Below the pieces are notes generated by a model. The model had not been told where the DNA came from and made no database searches. It saw only the letters and a program-made list of their open reading frames with translations. From Nonomuraea basaltis (GTDB taxonomy: Bacteria; Actinomycetota; Actinomycetes; Streptosporangiales; Streptosporangiaceae): a stretch of 36,599 nt of DNA. Positions 7,977 to 16,588 of this stretch are shown here, piece after piece. The translations under genes were made by a program, and so were the position numbers. Location: assembly GCF_005893125.1 (NCBI RefSeq), contig NZ_VCJS01000123.1:1-36599 (forward strand), in the 5' to 3' direction. Position 1 is the first letter of the stretch, and each line of letters begins with the position of its first letter.

Positions 7977-7995
7977 TGAGGAGATCACCTCTTCA
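7977..7995. promoter_or_regulatory. Candidate operator dyad in the divergent region
   Basis: TGAGGAGATCACCTCTTCA is a 19-bp imperfect palindrome (TGAnGAGnT-c-AnCTCnTCA; seven of nine pairs). It lies in the 137 bp between the RibD-like operon and the LAL gene, about 30 bp before the LAL start. LuxR-type regulators bind dyads of this size; the assignment is inference. Confidence 0.4.
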
Positions 7996-8023
7996 GATCC
8001 GCCGCGCATGGAATCATCTGCGG

Positions 8024-10858
8024 GTGTCAGGTCGGCTGACGAGTCCCGTGCTGGTGGGGCGGGAACGCGAACGTGCGGCGCTGGCGGCTGCCCTCACCGC
8101 CGCCAGGTCCGCCGCGGCCGTGGTGCTGGTCGGCGGCGAGGCCGGGATGGGCAAGACCCGGCTCGTCCGCGAGTTCACCGGCGGCCTGGGCGCCTCCGCG
8201 CGCGTTCTCACCGGAGGTTGCACCGACCTCGGCGTCGACGGCCTGCCGTTCGGGCCGTTCGTCACGGCACTGCGCCGGCTGGTGCGCGAGCTCGACGCGC
8301 CACCGGTGACCGCGCTGCTGCCCTGCGGTGGCCGGCGCGGTCTGGCGCGTCTGCTGCCGGAGCTGGGCGTGGCGGATGACGAACCGGAGCCCGACCTCGG
8401 CCGCGCCCGGCTGTTCGAGGAGGTCCTGGTCCTGCTCGAGGGCGCGGCGCGACAACGGTCGCTGGTCCTCGTCCTGGAGGATCTGCACTGGGCGGACCGG
8501 TCGACCGGTGAGCTGCTGACGTTCCTCGCCACCAACCTGGGAGAGCCCGGTGTCCTCATCCTCGGCACGTACCGGCCGGACGAGATCGGCGGCACGCACC
8601 CGTTGCGACCGCTGGTCTCCCGCGTCGACAGCGTGCGCGGCATCAGCCTCGGCGGGCTGGACCGGGATGGCGTGGCCGAGCAGCTCGGCGAGCTCCTCGC
8701 GGCCCCGGCGGACGAGGCGTTCACCGAGCGGGTGTTCCTCCGCAGTGGCGGCAACCCACTGTTCGTCGAGGCCCTCGTGACAGTCGGCGACGCGCCCGCC
8801 GCGTCGCTGTCCGACCTGCTGCTGGCCGATGTCGACCGGTTGCCCGACCTCAGCCGCCGCGTGCTGCACGCCGCCGCCGTCGCCGCCAGCCCGGTCGGTC
8901 ACGCACTACTGGCGATCCTCGTCGAGATGGACGACCTCGCCTTCGAGGACGCGCTCCGGCCGCTGGTACGCCGACGGTTCCTGGACGTCGTCGAGGACGG
9001 GTACGCGTTCCGGCGCGACCTGATCCGCGAGGCGGTCTACGGCAGCCTGCTGCCGGGCGAGCGGGTGCGGCTGCACCGCGCCTGCGCCGAGGCCATCACC
9101 ACCGACCCAGCCCTCGTCTCCGGCGATCGCGCGTACGCCGAGGTCGCCCTGCACTGGCACGCGTCGGGCGCACCCATCCGCGCCGCCGAGGCCGCCTGGC
9201 ACGCGGCCGAGTCCGCGCGGCGGACCTACGCGTACGCCGAACAGCACCGCCTGCTCGACCGGGTGCTACGGACCTGGCAGCGCGTGCCGGACCTGGCGGA
9301 CCGCCTCGGCGTGGACCGCGGCACCGTCGCCAGCCTGGCCGCCGAAGCTGCACTGAACGCCGGCGAGCTGGACACCGGCGTCGCCTCGGTGACCACCGCC
9401 CTAGCCGAACACCCCGATCCCGAGGTGGCCGCACACCTGCTCCGGACCCGCGCGGCGATGTACGACCGCAACGGGCAGGACCCGATGCCCGACCTGCACG
9501 AGGCGGTCCGGCTGCTCCCGACCGGCGCGGACACCCCGCTGCGCGGCGAGGTCCTGGCCGACCTCGCCATCGCGCAGCGGCATCACCAGCACGACGCGGA
9601 GGCACGAACGACGGCCGAAGACGCGTTGCGGATCGGCCAGCGCACCGGCGACCGCGGCGTACAGGCTCGGGCACTCATCACGCTCGCCGCGGCCGACACG
9701 GACCTGCCCACCGCGGTCGAGCTGTTCGAGCGGGCACGCACGGCCGCCCGGGACGCTGGCGCCGCCGACACTCAACTCGCCGTGGCCGTGACCGAATCGG
9801 ACCGCCTGGAGGCCGCCGGCGAACATGCCAGAGCGGAGCAGGTCGCGCGGAGCGGAATCACCCTCGCCCGCGAGCTGGGACTGACCCGCACCCGCGGCAC
9901 CCTCCTCGCCCCGAACCTGTCCGAGTCGCTGCTCTCCCTCGGTCGCTGGGACGAAGCCGAAGCGGTGTACCGAGAGGCGCTCGCCCAGTCGCCACCGCCG
10001 CTGTACCGCGCCTACCTCCAGGTCATCCAGGCGACCGTCGACCTCAGACGCGGCGCACTCGACGCCGCGACCACGGCCGCGACGCAGGCGAGAGCGGTGA
10101 TGCGTGAACCCAACCGGGGTGAGGAGACGTGCCTCGAACCGGACCTCCTGGACTGCCGACTCGCGCAGATCAGACAGGACGCCGGCGCGGTGACGGCGAT
10201 CCTCGACCACGTCCTCACCGACCACGACCTCGCACGAAGCCCGCGCTACAGCTGGCCGCTGCTGACCACCGGCGCGCTCACCCTCGTCGGGCACCACGGC
10301 ACGGGCGCCCTCCTCACCCGGATGAGCACGTACTCCGACACGCTCGCCGTCACCGGCCGACTCCAGCAGGCCCACCGACTGACCTTCCTCGCCGCGACCC
10401 GCCACGACGACACCGACGCATGGGCAGCGGCCATAGAGGCATGGCGCGACCTCGGACAGCCGTACCCGCTCGCGGAAGCACTGCTGCACTCCACCCGCGC
10501 CGCACTGGCGACACAGCACCGATCCACTGCGGCCGAGCTGATCACCGAAGCAGCATCGATCGCCGAAGGCCTCGGCGCCGCCCCACTTCAACGCGAGATC
10601 CAACAACTCGCCACCCGAGCACGGATCACGACCAACCCGACCCGACCCGGCAACCCCGCAGGGCTGACCACCCGCGAGATGGAAGTGCTCGAGCTGGTGG
10701 TAGCCGGCCTGAGCAACCGAAAGATCGGCGAGCACCTGTTCATCTCCGCCAAAACCGCCGGCGTACACGTCTCCAACATCCTCGCCAAACTCACAGTCAC
10801 AACTCGCCTCGAAGCCGCCGCCTGGGCCCACCGCAACCAACTCTTCAAAACCGAATAA
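8024..10858 (+). CDS. LuxR-family large ATP-binding regulator (LAL)
   Basis: The 944-aa protein has the full LAL layout: an N-terminal AAA/NACHT-like ATPase with Walker A GGEAGMGKT (residues 37-45) and Walker B LVLVLEDLHWAD (about 146-157). A long helical TPR-like middle follows. The C-terminal LuxR helix-turn-helix reads LTTREMEVLELVVAGLSNRK (about 885-904), with AKTAGVHVSNIL after it. The GTG start gives MSGRLTSPVLVGRERE, right for the family. LALs such as MalT or PikD activate nearby metabolic or export genes; here the divergent RibD-MFS-RibD operon is the likely target. It lies directly next to a scar zone but is itself intact. Confidence 0.93.
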   Translation: MSGRLTSPVLVGRERERAALAAALTAARSAAAVVLVGGEAGMGKTRLVREFTGGLGASARVLTGGCTDLGVDGLPFGPFVTALRRLVRELDAPPVTALLPCGGRRGLARLLPELGVADDEPEPDLGRARLFEEVLVLLEGAARQRSLVLVLEDLHWADRSTGELLTFLATNLGEPGVLILGTYRPDEIGGTHPLRPLVSRVDSVRGISLGGLDRDGVAEQLGELLAAPADEAFTERVFLRSGGNPLFVEALVTVGDAPAASLSDLLLADVDRLPDLSRRVLHAAAVAASPVGHALLAILVEMDDLAFEDALRPLVRRRFLDVVEDGYAFRRDLIREAVYGSLLPGERVRLHRACAEAITTDPALVSGDRAYAEVALHWHASGAPIRAAEAAWHAAESARRTYAYAEQHRLLDRVLRTWQRVPDLADRLGVDRGTVASLAAEAALNAGELDTGVASVTTALAEHPDPEVAAHLLRTRAAMYDRNGQDPMPDLHEAVRLLPTGADTPLRGEVLADLAIAQRHHQHDAEARTTAEDALRIGQRTGDRGVQARALITLAAADTDLPTAVELFERARTAARDAGAADTQLAVAVTESDRLEAAGEHARAEQVARSGITLARELGLTRTRGTLLAPNLSESLLSLGRWDEAEAVYREALAQSPPPLYRAYLQVIQATVDLRRGALDAATTAATQARAVMREPNRGEETCLEPDLLDCRLAQIRQDAGAVTAILDHVLTDHDLARSPRYSWPLLTTGALTLVGHHGTGALLTRMSTYSDTLAVTGRLQQAHRLTFLAATRHDDTDAWAAAIEAWRDLGQPYPLAEALLHSTRAALATQHRSTAAELITEAASIAEGLGAAPLQREIQQLATRARITTNPTRPGNPAGLTTREMEVLELVVAGLSNRKIGEHLFISAKTAGVHVSNILAKLTVTTRLEAAAWAHRNQLFKTE

Positions 10859-10904
10859 ACGCCACAGACACAGCCCTCGGATGCGCGTGACGGCGACCCG
10901 GTGC

Positions 10905-11065
10905 CAGCCTCAGACAGGACGGTCGTCTGGAGTTGGCCAGAGATCACTACGACCTCCTGCAGACCCTTGCCCTTCCTCGCCCGGATCGGGTCGTCAGGAA
11001 ACAGGTCGAACCACAGGGCGCGTGCTTTCGTGATGTCGCCTGGCGATAAGGGCCTCACATGCCGC
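10905..11065 (-). other. Unidentified coding-like remnant
   Basis: The minus strand reads an open stretch beginning MRHVRPLSPGDITKARALWF and containing FPDDPIRARKGKGLQEVVVI. It has protein-like composition but no start signal or complete domain, and it runs without stop into the antisense of the LAL gene. I do not recognise the family. It lies in the 326-bp gap between the LAL gene and the broken DoxX gene, which otherwise shows no gene. Confidence 0.25.
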
Positions 11066-11184
11066 ATCTCAAAGCCACCCCAAACCCCCACCGGCACGCA
11101 ACAACGAACTGACGCAACCGATCGTCAACCACTCACTCGATCAACCGTCAACACCCAACCACTTTGGACACCAGGAGAAGCCGC

Positions 11185-11572
11185 ATGAACGTCGCACTAT
11201 GGATCGTCGCAGGATAACTGGCCCTCGCCTTGCTGGTCAGCAGCGCCAAGCTGTTCGTGCCCCAGGAGAAGATGGCCGGCTTCGGCGCCGCAACCCGATG
11301 GGTCGAAGACTTCAGCCCCGGTGCTCTCAAGACCATCGGAGGCCCTCGAGCTCCTGGCCGCGGTGGGACTGAGCCTGCCCGCCGTGCTCGGCATCGCGCC
11401 GGTTCTCGTTCCGTTGGCCGCTACCGGTGCGGTGCTGCTGTTTGTTGGCGCGATCATCACGCGCCTCCGTCGTGGCGACAGGGCAACGGTCGTGGGCGAC
11501 GTGGTCTATCTCGCCCTGGCCGCCTTCGTAGCGTGGGGCCGCTTCTTCAGCGCCGAGTCCTTCATCGGCTGA
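11185..11572 (+). pseudogene. Broken DoxX-like membrane protein
   Basis: ATG with GGAG upstream begins MNVALWIVAG, then an in-frame TAA (near 11215) interrupts LALALLVSSAKLFVPQEKMA. About 40 codons later the frame shifts near 11338. The rest (ALELLAAVGLSLPAVLG...) continues in another frame to a normal C-terminus at FSAESFIG. Joined, the pieces make a ~128-aa, four-helix DoxX-like protein. Two separate lesions mean it is dead. Confidence 0.75.
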
Positions 11573-11573
11573 G

Positions 11574-11767
11574 CAGCAGTGGGATGACCTGCCCCATCTG
11601 CACTCCTTCGCCAACGGCCTGGAGCGCGACCACGCGGCCGTCCTGGCCGGACTGACGCTTCCGCACAGCTCAGGCGCCGTCGAGGGAAAGTCTGCAAGAT
11701 CAAATTCCTCAAGAGGCTCATGTTCGGCCGGGCCAACTAGAGCCATCCATCGCACCTCCGTCTGCAG
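11574..11767 (+). pseudogene. ISL3-family transposase, C-terminal remnant
   Basis: The sequence reads QQWDDLPHLHSFANGLERDH, then AGLTLPHSSGAVEG, and after a frameshift CKIKFLKRLMFGRAN before a TAG. This is the conserved end of ISL3 transposases (GLxLPHSxGxVEGxVxxIKxLKRxMxGRA). It starts only a few bases after the DoxX stop and ends about 40 bp from the truncated permease. This element probably removed the remainder of that permease. Confidence 0.75.
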
Positions 11768-11805
11768 CACCGCCAGAGCTGGAGTTAAGGGTGTTCCCAC
11801 CACGC

Positions 11806-11960
11806 AGATCCGGGACGATCACGAAGATCGTGGAGGCGGGGGTCACACAGGAAAGTGTGAGCAGGCTGCCGCCGACGACGCCTATCGAGCGTCTGAGCTT
11901 CTGGGGACTGCCGGACTCCTGCGGCAGAGCCGTCTCGGCAGGGCGGAGCGTATCGGTCAT
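11806..11960 (-). pseudogene. APC-family amino-acid permease reduced to its N-terminus
   Basis: The minus-strand ATG at 11960 gives MTDTLRPAETALPQ, then RRSIGVVGGSLLTLSCVTPA and STIFVIVPDL, the N-terminal tail and first transmembrane helix of actinobacterial APC permeases. After about 52 residues the similarity stops at the edge of the ISL3 remnant. It faces away from the Lrp regulator and the aminotransferase fusion. It was therefore probably the importer of that pathway's substrate (inference from common gene order). Confidence 0.7.
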
Positions 11961-12441
11961 GGGGAACGAGTTCCGATCGACTCGTGCGATGGGGATAGGG
12001 GCGGGAGCGCGCTATCGTCTCCGGCGGCTTCGGGGCGTCCTCGATTCGTCCACTCCCGGCGGCCGTATGGAATACCTAGGGAAACCAGTGCGTCAAGAGG
12101 GGTTCGTCCACGAGATCCATGGATCAAGGCGGGCCGCGGTGCATGGGTGGGCCGTTCCGAACCAGGCCACACGGCATAGCGGCGAAGAGCTTGGCCGCCC
12201 GCTGTACACGAAGGTGGCTGAAGCCGCTGGCGCGGGCCAAAGTCGGCGAATACCGCGACCGGCCAGGTTCCAGCGGGCGGGCGCCGCGCGTTCGGCGGTG
12301 CAGCCTCGGGCCGCGGTGGGCGCCGGAGGGGCAGCCGACAGGGCGGTGACGTGCGCCTCAGTGCTCAGGGAGCAGATCAGCGTGCCCGTGACGGCCACCG
12401 ACAAGCGATTCATCTTCGTAGACTCTGTCTTCGAGCGTTCC
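11961..12441. other. About 480 bp without a convincing gene
   Basis: The stretch has weak codon bias and several short open frames. The only mildly interesting one is a minus-strand frame (12093-12413) beginning MNRLSVAVTGTLICSL, which resembles a secretion signal but continues as Arg/Pro/Ala-rich sequence. I recognise no family and regard it as decayed DNA between the permease remnant and the Lrp promoter. Confidence 0.35.
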
Positions 12442-12471
12442 TTGGCACTATTGCACGCGATTCGATTGAAT
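12442..12471 (+). promoter_or_regulatory. Possible promoter of the Lrp/AsnC gene
   Basis: TTGGCA (12442-12447) and TTGAAT (12466-12471) are separated by 18 bp in a locally AT-richer patch 34 bp before the start codon. The -10 end overlaps a small dyad, ATTC-GATT-GAAT, where an autoregulating Lrp protein could bind. Confidence 0.35.
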
Positions 12472-12504
12472 GGTTAGCTCTTTCACGCACAGGAGGTGAA
12501 CGCC

Positions 12505-12945
12505 ATGGACGACATCGACCGGGCCATCTTGCGGGAACTGCAGGTGGACGGGCGGATCCCGTACAGCGATCTGGGGCCGAAAGTCGGGCTGTCGCCCTCG
12601 GCAGCCCGCCAACGGCTGCAGCGACTGATCGACACGAAGGTGGTGCAGGTCGTCGGGGTCACCGACCCGATGGCCATGGGCGGGCAGACCATGGCCATGC
12701 TCGGTCTGCGCGTGAACGGCGATCCCCGCGCGGTGGCCGACGAACTCTCACGCCACGACGAGGTCGTTTACGCCGTCCTCGTCTCGGGCGCCTTCGACCT
12801 CTTCGTGGAGGTCGTCTGCCGTCGCCCGTACGCCCTCCTGGATTTCGTCAACGTCGTCGTGCGTCCCATCGAGGGCGTCGCGGCGGTGGAGAGCTTCCCG
12901 TACTTCGGGATCCACACCCACCGCTTTCTGTGGGACGTCGACTGA
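12505..12945 (+). CDS. Lrp/AsnC family transcriptional regulator
   Basis: The 146-aa protein starts MDDIDRAILRELQVDGRIPY, the standard Lrp N-terminal helix-turn-helix (LGPKVGLSPSAARQRLQRL follows). The C-terminal RAM ligand domain is at about residues 65-140. AGGAGGTG stands at ideal distance from the ATG at 12505; an in-frame GTG at 12496 overlaps that ribosome-binding site and is unlikely. It lies 231 bp upstream of, and in the same direction as, the kinase/aminotransferase fusion. Lrp-type proteins usually sense the amino acid handled by the neighbouring gene, here probably a hydroxylated or basic amino acid. Confidence 0.92.
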   Translation: MDDIDRAILRELQVDGRIPYSDLGPKVGLSPSAARQRLQRLIDTKVVQVVGVTDPMAMGGQTMAMLGLRVNGDPRAVADELSRHDEVVYAVLVSGAFDLFVEVVCRRPYALLDFVNVVVRPIEGVAAVESFPYFGIHTHRFLWDVD

Positions 12946-13176
12946 GCACTCCTGCCTCACCACCACCGAGGTGACAGCGCGACCGGACAGAGCAGCTCCG
13001 GTGGTCGGCCCGACCTGTCGTCGACGCGGCGCGTCCCGTCCGCCTGTCCGGAGCCTCTCGCCTTTGTGCCGACGGCCGCCACGGCGGCCGATCACGTGCT
13101 GCCGATGCTTCACCCACCGCCCCCTGCCGGTCAGCATCCACCCATCCCTCCACCGAACCGCTCCGAGGTACCCGGC

Positions 13177-16155
13177 ATGACGCATCACCAGCCCCTCACC
13201 ATCGACTTCTTCACGCACCAGGGCCTGCCTGCCCCACGGCTGACAACCGAAGAGGCCCGCCGGACCGCCGCCGAGCACTTCGGGCTCGCGGTCCGCGCCG
13301 AGGCGCTGGGCAGTCAGCAGGACGCCAACTTCCTGCTGACCCACGACGACGGATCGCCCGTGGCCGTCCTCAAAATCGCCAACCCGGCGTTCACCGCGAC
13401 CGAGATCGACGCGCAGGACACCGCCGCAGACCTGATCGCCGACGCATATCCCGGTCTGCGTGTCGCGACCGTTGTGCGCGATGTCGATGGTGTCCGCAGG
13501 ACTGCCACCGTCCCAATCGACAACGGTCCGGTCACCGCCCGCCTGCTGCGGTATCTGCGCGGTGGGACGCTCTCCGGCTCACGTCACCTGACGCCCCGGA
13601 CGGTCGCGGCCATGGGTCGTATCGTCGGCCAGGTCAGCACGACCCTGCGGTCCTTCCGTCATCCGGGCCTGGAGCGGGTCCTGCAGTGGGATCCCCGCCA
13701 CGCCGACCGCGTGGTCACGCGACTTTCGGACCACGTCGTCGAGGCGGAGCGCAGATCCGCCGTGCTGGCCGCGACCACGGAGGCCTGGGCCGTTCTCCTG
13801 GGGGTCGCCGACCGGCTACCGCGCCAGGCCGTGCATCTGGACCTGACCGACGACAATCTCGTCATCTCGCCCGAAAGCCCCGTGCCACTGCCCGACGGGA
13901 TCATCGACTTCGGCGACCTGACGGACAGTTGGGCGGTGTGCGAGCTCGCCGTGACACTGTCCTCGATCCTCCACCACGACGGCATGGAACCGCACCACGT
14001 CCTGCCCGCCGTCCGCGCGTTCCACGAGATCAGGCCGCTGTCCGGGGACGAGGCGACGGCTCTGTGGCCCCTGGTGGTGCTCCGGGCGGCCACCTTGGTG
14101 GTCAGCGGACGGCACCAGGCCGCCGTCGACGGCGACAACGCCTACGTGAACGCCGCGCTCGAGCGCGAGTGGCGCATCTTCGAGCAGGCCCGCGCCGTGC
14201 CGACTGCGGTGATGACCGAACTGATCGTCGAGACATTCGGCCTGACCCGCCAACGGGCCACCGCCGCGGTGCCCGCGGTGCCCGTGCTGGCCGGACCGGA
14301 CCCCGCAGGCATCGCTGTGCTGGACCTGGCCGTCGGGTCCGACACCATGGACCACGGCACCTGGCTGGAGGACGCAGCCGTGGACCGTCTCGCTGCCGGC
14401 CTGCTCACCGCCGGCGCCACCACCGTCAACACCCGCTACGGTCAGGCGCAGCTCACCGCTGCCCCCGCTCTGTCCACCACCTCGCCCGCCACCATCGCCA
14501 CAGGCGTCGACCTGTGGCTCGACGGGCCCGCCGTCCTGCAGGCGCCGGGCGACGGCGAGATACTGGCGGCGGTGCCCGGCCGCGCGGCCGTCACCTTCGG
14601 GCCCCACGTGCTGCATCTGTCCTTCCCCGACGCCGCCCACCCGATCCCGCCCACTGGCAGACCCGTGCACGCAGGCGACCAACTGGTCGCCCTGCCCGCT
14701 GGCGCTCGCGTCCACGTCTCGCTCCGGCGGCCCGAGGCACCCACGATCCCGGCACTGGTGCGGCCCGAGTACGCCGTCGGCTGGCTCGCGCTCACCGCCG
14801 ATCCCGCCCCGCTGCTCGGGCTGCCCGCTGTCGGCGGTGCCACCCCGGAGGACGACCTGCTCGCCCGGCGCGACGCGGCATTCGCCCCGGTCCAAGAGCA
14901 CTACTACGAGAACCCGCCCCGCATCGAACGCGGTTGGCGCCACCACATGGTGTCCGCCGAGGGCCGCTCCTATCTGGACATGGTCAACAACGTCACCCCG
15001 CTCGGCCACGCCCATCCCCGCGTCGAGCAGGCGATCTCGCGGCAGCTGCGCAGGCTCAACACCAACTCCCGGTTCCACTACGCCGCCGTCGTGCAGTTCA
15101 CCGAACGCCTCGCCGCTCTGCTGCCGGCCCCCCTGGACACCGTCTTCCTGGTCAACTCCGGCTCCGAGGCCGTCGACCTGGCGATCCGGCTCGCGATCGG
15201 CGCCACCGGCCAGCACGACGTCGTCGCCCTGCGCGAGGCTTACCACGGCTGGACCTATGCGTCCGACGCCGTGTCCACCTCTCTCCAGGACAACCCCAAC
15301 GCACTGGCCACCCGCCCGAGCTGGGTCCACACGGTTGACTCACCCAACTCCTACCGGGGGCGTTGGCGCGGCGAACAGGCCGACAACTACGCCCTTGAAG
15401 CCGTCCAGGTGATCGATGAGCTGGCCGCCTCCGGCCGCCCGGCGGGCGCCTTCCTCAGCGAGTCGTACTACGGCAACGCCGGCGGCGTCGCTCTGCCCGA
15501 CGGCTACCTCCAGCAGGTGTACGCGGCGGTGCGTCGGCACGGCGGTCTGGCCATCGCCGACGAGATCCAGGTCGGCTACGGCCGCCTGGGCACCTGGTTC
15601 TGGGGCTTCGAGCAGCAGCAGGCCGTCCCTGACATCGTCTGTGTCGCCAAGGCCATGGGCAACGGCCATCCACTGGGCGCCGTCATCACCACCCGGGCCG
15701 TCGCCGACCGCTACCGCGACCAGGGCTACTTCTTCTCCTCCACCGGCGGCAGCCCCGTCTCCAGCGTCGCCGGCCTCACCGTCCTGGACACCCTGCGCGA
15801 CGAGGACCTGCAAGGCAACGCCGTGCGCACCGGCGCCCACCTCAAGGCAAAGCTTCAGGCCCTCGCCGAGCACCATCCCATCATCGGCGCCGTGCACGGC
15901 TCCGGCCTCTACCTCGGCCTCGAACTGGTGCGCGACCGCCACACTCTGGAGCCCGCCACCGAGGAGACGGCCGAACTCTGCGAGCGCATGCTCGACCTCG
16001 GCGTCATCGTCCAGCCCACCGGCGACCACCTCAACATCCTCAAGATCAAGCCACCGCTGTGCATCGACCCCGCCGGCGCCGACTTCTTCGCCGACACCTT
16101 CGACCGCGCCCTCACCGAACTCGGCCACCGCGGCACGGGCGGGCACACCCGCTGA
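13177..16155 (+). CDS. Aminoglycoside-phosphotransferase-like kinase / M23-like / class-III aminotransferase fusion
   Basis: The 992-aa protein has three parts. Residues about 30-330 are an APH-fold kinase: catalytic loop HLDLTDDNL (about 220-228) and metal-binding IDFGDL (about 242-247). Residues about 450-550 resemble the M23/lipoyl-like beta domain (APGDGEILAAVPGR). Residues about 570-985 are a PLP class-III aminotransferase fold with VNSGSEAVDLA, YHGWT, ADEIQVGYGR and the PLP lysine K825 in CVAKAMGNGHPLG. This order is that of bacterial fusions homologous to human hydroxylysine kinase (HYKK/AGPHD1) plus phosphohydroxylysine phospho-lyase (PHYKPL). The likely role is to phosphorylate an amino alcohol or hydroxy-amino acid and then eliminate phosphate and ammonia. 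The start at 13177 follows CCGAGG. An Lrp gene precedes it. Confidence 0.9.
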   Translation: MTHHQPLTIDFFTHQGLPAPRLTTEEARRTAAEHFGLAVRAEALGSQQDANFLLTHDDGSPVAVLKIANPAFTATEIDAQDTAADLIADAYPGLRVATVVRDVDGVRRTATVPIDNGPVTARLLRYLRGGTLSGSRHLTPRTVAAMGRIVGQVSTTLRSFRHPGLERVLQWDPRHADRVVTRLSDHVVEAERRSAVLAATTEAWAVLLGVADRLPRQAVHLDLTDDNLVISPESPVPLPDGIIDFGDLTDSWAVCELAVTLSSILHHDGMEPHHVLPAVRAFHEIRPLSGDEATALWPLVVLRAATLVVSGRHQAAVDGDNAYVNAALEREWRIFEQARAVPTAVMTELIVETFGLTRQRATAAVPAVPVLAGPDPAGIAVLDLAVGSDTMDHGTWLEDAAVDRLAAGLLTAGATTVNTRYGQAQLTAAPALSTTSPATIATGVDLWLDGPAVLQAPGDGEILAAVPGRAAVTFGPHVLHLSFPDAAHPIPPTGRPVHAGDQLVALPAGARVHVSLRRPEAPTIPALVRPEYAVGWLALTADPAPLLGLPAVGGATPEDDLLARRDAAFAPVQEHYYENPPRIERGWRHHMVSAEGRSYLDMVNNVTPLGHAHPRVEQAISRQLRRLNTNSRFHYAAVVQFTERLAALLPAPLDTVFLVNSGSEAVDLAIRLAIGATGQHDVVALREAYHGWTYASDAVSTSLQDNPNALATRPSWVHTVDSPNSYRGRWRGEQADNYALEAVQVIDELAASGRPAGAFLSESYYGNAGGVALPDGYLQQVYAAVRRHGGLAIADEIQVGYGRLGTWFWGFEQQQAVPDIVCVAKAMGNGHPLGAVITTRAVADRYRDQGYFFSSTGGSPVSSVAGLTVLDTLRDEDLQGNAVRTGAHLKAKLQALAEHHPIIGAVHGSGLYLGLELVRDRHTLEPATEETAELCERMLDLGVIVQPTGDHLNILKIKPPLCIDPAGADFFADTFDRALTELGHRGTGGHTR

Positions 16156-16370
16156 ACGACAAGGAGCATCGACGCTTTTGCGAGTTCGCCGACGCCTGCC
16201 GGCGAGACCGCTACATCGGCCTGTGCTTCGGGCCGCCCGGTGTCGGCAAGACCCTCTCAGCGCGGCAGTACGCCCAATGGGACGAACTGGAGGTGATGCT
16301 CCTGGCCTGGCGGGCGAACTTCACCGCCGGCCGCGACCGGGCCGACCTGCACACTCTGACTCTTCAGGTG
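16155..16370 (+). pseudogene. TniB-like transposition ATPase fragment
   Basis: Beginning at the aminotransferase stop codon, another frame reads NDKEHRRFCEFADACRRDRY and then IGLCFGPPGVGKTLSARQYA, with a Walker A motif GPPGVGKT. This is the N-terminal quarter of TniB/AAA ATPases carried by Tn7-like and Tn5053-like elements in actinobacteria. There is no start codon, no Walker B and no partner transposase. The fragment stops near 16370. Confidence 0.7.
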
Positions 16371-16421
16371 ACAAGCTCTCGCCAAGGAACGGCGCATCAG
16401 CTCGGCGGGGATGGCAGCGTG

Positions 16422-16586
16422 CTATCGGTTGTTTGCTACCGAACCCCGGGGCGTGAGCGCCTCGCGGTCACCCGGGTCGCTGTGGGCGCGGAGCAGGGCT
16501 TTGGGGAACATGCTCGCGGCGACGGTGACCGGGCCGATCGCCGGAACGGCGGCCAGGACGTGCAGGGAGAGAAGCAGTTTCGTCAC
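16422..16586 (-). pseudogene. DUF2269-like membrane protein, truncated after its first helix
   Basis: On the minus strand GTG at 16586, with GGAGGA upstream, gives MTKLLLSLHVLAAVPAIGPV and continues TVAASMFPKALLRAH before an unrelated tail and TAG. This is the first transmembrane helix and loop of a DUF2269-like integral membrane protein, normally about 150 aa; only 54 codons are open. It is the last gene of a leftward operon (the stop of the 106-aa protein is 2 bp away). It was cut off where the TniB-like fragment begins. Confidence 0.55.
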
Positions 16587-16588
16587 GG

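Noticed and set aside
9401..10840. 479-aa open frame antisense to the LAL gene
   Set aside because: Same reason: shadow of the LAL C-terminal half, with no start signal or family motifs.
12093..12413. Possible secreted protein beginning MNRLSVAVTGTLICSL
   Set aside because: After the hydrophobic start it turns into Arg/Pro/Ala-rich sequence with poor codon bias and no ribosome-binding site.
13816..15330. 504-aa open frame antisense to the kinase/aminotransferase fusion
   Set aside because: It mirrors a strongly biased coding gene with clear motifs; its composition (Gly/Val/Asp/His) is typical of antisense high-GC frames.
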